Source of the DNA: Actinomycetes bacterium
Lineage (GTDB): Bacteria > Actinomycetota > Coriobacteriia > Coriobacteriales > Eggerthellaceae
Assembly (NCBI GenBank): GCA_023429565.1
Contig: JAEZDJ010000001.1
Location: forward strand, 1-32,580
Direction: 5' to 3'
Length of the DNA: 32,580 bases
Part shown: piece after piece, positions 31,532 through 32,580 of the stretch
Numbering within the stretch: the first letter of the stretch is position 1
How the letters are laid out: each line of letters begins with the position of its first letter
Notes under the pieces: generated by a model
What the model was told of the DNA's origin: nothing
Databases searched by the model: none
Seen by the model: only the letters and a program-made list of their open reading frames with translations
Made by a program: the position numbers and the translations under genes

Positions 31532-32146
31532 ATGTCTGATCGTATTGTGGAAAGCTCGGATGTCGAGGTTCCGGAGATTCCCGAAACCCTCGAGAAGGTT
31601 TTGCTGTTTTCTCTTGATGAGGCGAAGGAGAAGATGCTGCAGGGCGCCGAGGTGATTCCCTTCACCGCTCTGGCCGTCAAGGAGAACCTGTTTATCGAGA
31701 GCCACCCTGGAGACACTGCCGAGGAATGCTTCAATTTCGCCCGACATACGGTTCAAAACGCCCGTGGCGCAGAAGCCTATGCGCTGTGCTATGACGGCTA
31801 TGTAGAGGTTGATGACGGAATGAAAGACGCCCTCATCGCCGAAGGAGGCATCCCTGGCGAAGACAGGGGATTTGCCGTCGGATATCTTTATGAGGCTGGC
31901 GATGATGGTTCGATAGTTTTTGAGGCAGAGCCTGCCTTCATCGGCGACGCGCCGAACTTCATGATCGCCCTCGAGGATGCGGCGCACTACGGTGACGACG
32001 AGATCGAGGAGCGCTATCTCGAGGCCGACGATGCCGATGCAGAAGACGCGGATGCCGATGGCGCCGAATCACTCGACGAGTACGCAGCCGACGCCGAGGC
32101 TGCTGGCTCCGCTGCTCCTGACAGCGCCGCGGCGGCTGCTGAGTAG
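31532..32146 (+). CDS. Acidic protein of unknown function
   Basis: A 204-residue, strongly acidic protein that I do not recognise. Residues about 1-160 look folded (LEKVLLFSLDEAKEKMLQG, AEAYALCYDGYVEVDDGMK, DRGFAVGYLYEAGDDGSIVFEAEPAFIGD), followed by a low-complexity Asp/Ala/Glu tail. There is no signal peptide or membrane segment. AAAGGA precedes the ATG at suitable spacing, and codon use is like its neighbours, so it is probably a real gene. It is read alone and ends in a terminator. Confidence 0.8.
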   Translation: MSDRIVESSDVEVPEIPETLEKVLLFSLDEAKEKMLQGAEVIPFTALAVKENLFIESHPGDTAEECFNFARHTVQNARGAEAYALCYDGYVEVDDGMKDALIAEGGIPGEDRGFAVGYLYEAGDDGSIVFEAEPAFIGDAPNFMIALEDAAHYGDDEIEERYLEADDADAEDADADGAESLDEYAADAEAAGSAAPDSAAAAAE

Positions 32147-32158
32147 GGCTCTGCCTCA

Positions 32159-32189
32159 GGTGCCGCTCGCACGAGCGGAACCCTTTTTC
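32159..32189 (+). terminator. Terminator after acidic-protein gene
   Basis: Stem CCGCTC (32163-32168)/GAGCGG (32173-32178), extended by GGT/ACC past a mismatch, then TTTTT at 32184-32188. It lies 12 bp after the stop codon. Confidence 0.8.
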
Positions 32190-32434
32190 GCCGGAGATTG
32201 CGGAGCTTTGCCGTCGGCGGCTGACGAGATTGCCTCCGCCGGTTGGCGACCGCGCCGCCGATGGGGGACCGCTGGTGGCAGATTCGCCAGGGCGATTCCG
32301 CAATCGGGAGAGGGAGCCGGGATGCTTTCGGAAGAAGCGAGCCCGCAAGCGCATTCGTTTGGCCGGCGGGAAGAGGGCTCGTTGCATCATCTCCTGGCGG
32401 ACTGCAGCCAAAGGTTTTCTGAACAGGTGTTTTC
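32190..32434. other. Gene-free stretch near right edge
   Basis: No supported gene. The long open frames on both strands here are compositional and share no family character. Confidence 0.35.
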
Positions 32435-32464
32435 CGGCCGATGTTTCACGTGAAACATCGGCCG
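32435..32464. promoter_or_regulatory. parS: parS site in a 30-bp palindrome, right edge
   Basis: Exact parS at 32442-32457, extended by GC-rich arms CGGCCGA/TCGGCCG to 32435-32464. It is 18 kb from the previous parS, so the cluster is not confined to the left arm. Confidence 0.92.
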
Positions 32465-32504
32465 CTTCAGAGGTGCCCCTCCTTTTCCCCGTCTGCTTCC
32501 GGCA

Positions 32505-32534
32505 CCAACCAACCAACCAACCAACCAACCAACC
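32505..32534 (+). repeat. (CCAA)n tetranucleotide tandem repeat
   Basis: Seven and a half perfect tandem copies of CCAA. Such tracts can change length by slippage. No gene is recognised in the remaining 46 bases of the window, so any effect on a downstream gene cannot be judged. Confidence 0.9.
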
Positions 32535-32580
32535 GCTCCTTTTCGTCAAAAGCGTGCCATTCTTTCCTTGCCCCTTGCCC

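Noticed and set aside
31959..32549. 196-residue minus-strand frame with an N-terminal GWLV repeat
   Set aside because: The repeat is the translated CCAA tract, the rest is Arg/Pro-rich shadow of the acidic gene tail, and it crosses a terminator and parS.

Overview
The window is the replication-origin region of a bacterial chromosome. Gene order is ddl, rlmN, parB-parA, rsmG, jag, yidC, yidD, rnpA, rpmH // ATPase gene, dnaA, dnaN, recF, dciA, gyrB, gyrA. This order, a recF-dciA-gyrB-gyrA block like that of Actinomycetota, an unusual GHKL-ATPase/winged-helix gene just before dnaA, and the protein character suggest class Coriobacteriia, perhaps an Eggerthellaceae relative. That placement is inference; no 16S gene is present.

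Layout. 1-1560: an IS256-family insertion sequence with short terminal inverted repeats. 1.9-10.0 kb (left arm, mostly minus strand): ddl, rlmN (+), parB-parA, a DUF559 nuclease-like gene (+), rsmG, and the rpmH-rnpA-yidD-yidC-jag unit. This arm looks visibly more AT-rich than the right one. 10.06-11.08 kb: gene-free, becoming very AT-rich, with two DnaA-box-like sites. 11.08-22.2 kb (plus strand): ATPase-wHTH gene, dnaA, the dnaA-dnaN gap, dnaN, recF, dciA, gyrB, gyrA. 22.3-32.6 kb: DUF151 protein (-), tRNA-Ile, tRNA-Ala, TraX-like protein (-), J-domain membrane protein, typA, a PpiC-type lipoprotein, a lone ABC ATPase, two tRNA-Ser genes, a PadR-DUF2812 pair, an acidic protein of unknown role, and a tetranucleotide repeat at the right edge.

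Two signals stand out. First, the dnaA-dnaN gap (about 13773-13835) holds tandem DnaA-box-like sites, a GC cluster, six consecutive [T/C]TA triplets and an AT-rich stretch. That matches the basal unwinding architecture described for bacterial oriC, so duplex opening probably starts there.

Second, there are 13 exact copies of the 16-bp parS site TGTTTCACGTGAAACA. Eleven lie between 1.88 and 8.41 kb, and every one of the seven successive gaps from IS-ddl to jag-yidC contains one or two. Most copies are embedded in longer perfect palindromes whose flanks differ from site to site. The longest are at gene 3' ends, where some contain stop codons or carry a T-tract. This suggests that ParB-binding sites have been merged with transcription terminators, so that chromosome segregation sites also mark transcription-unit borders.
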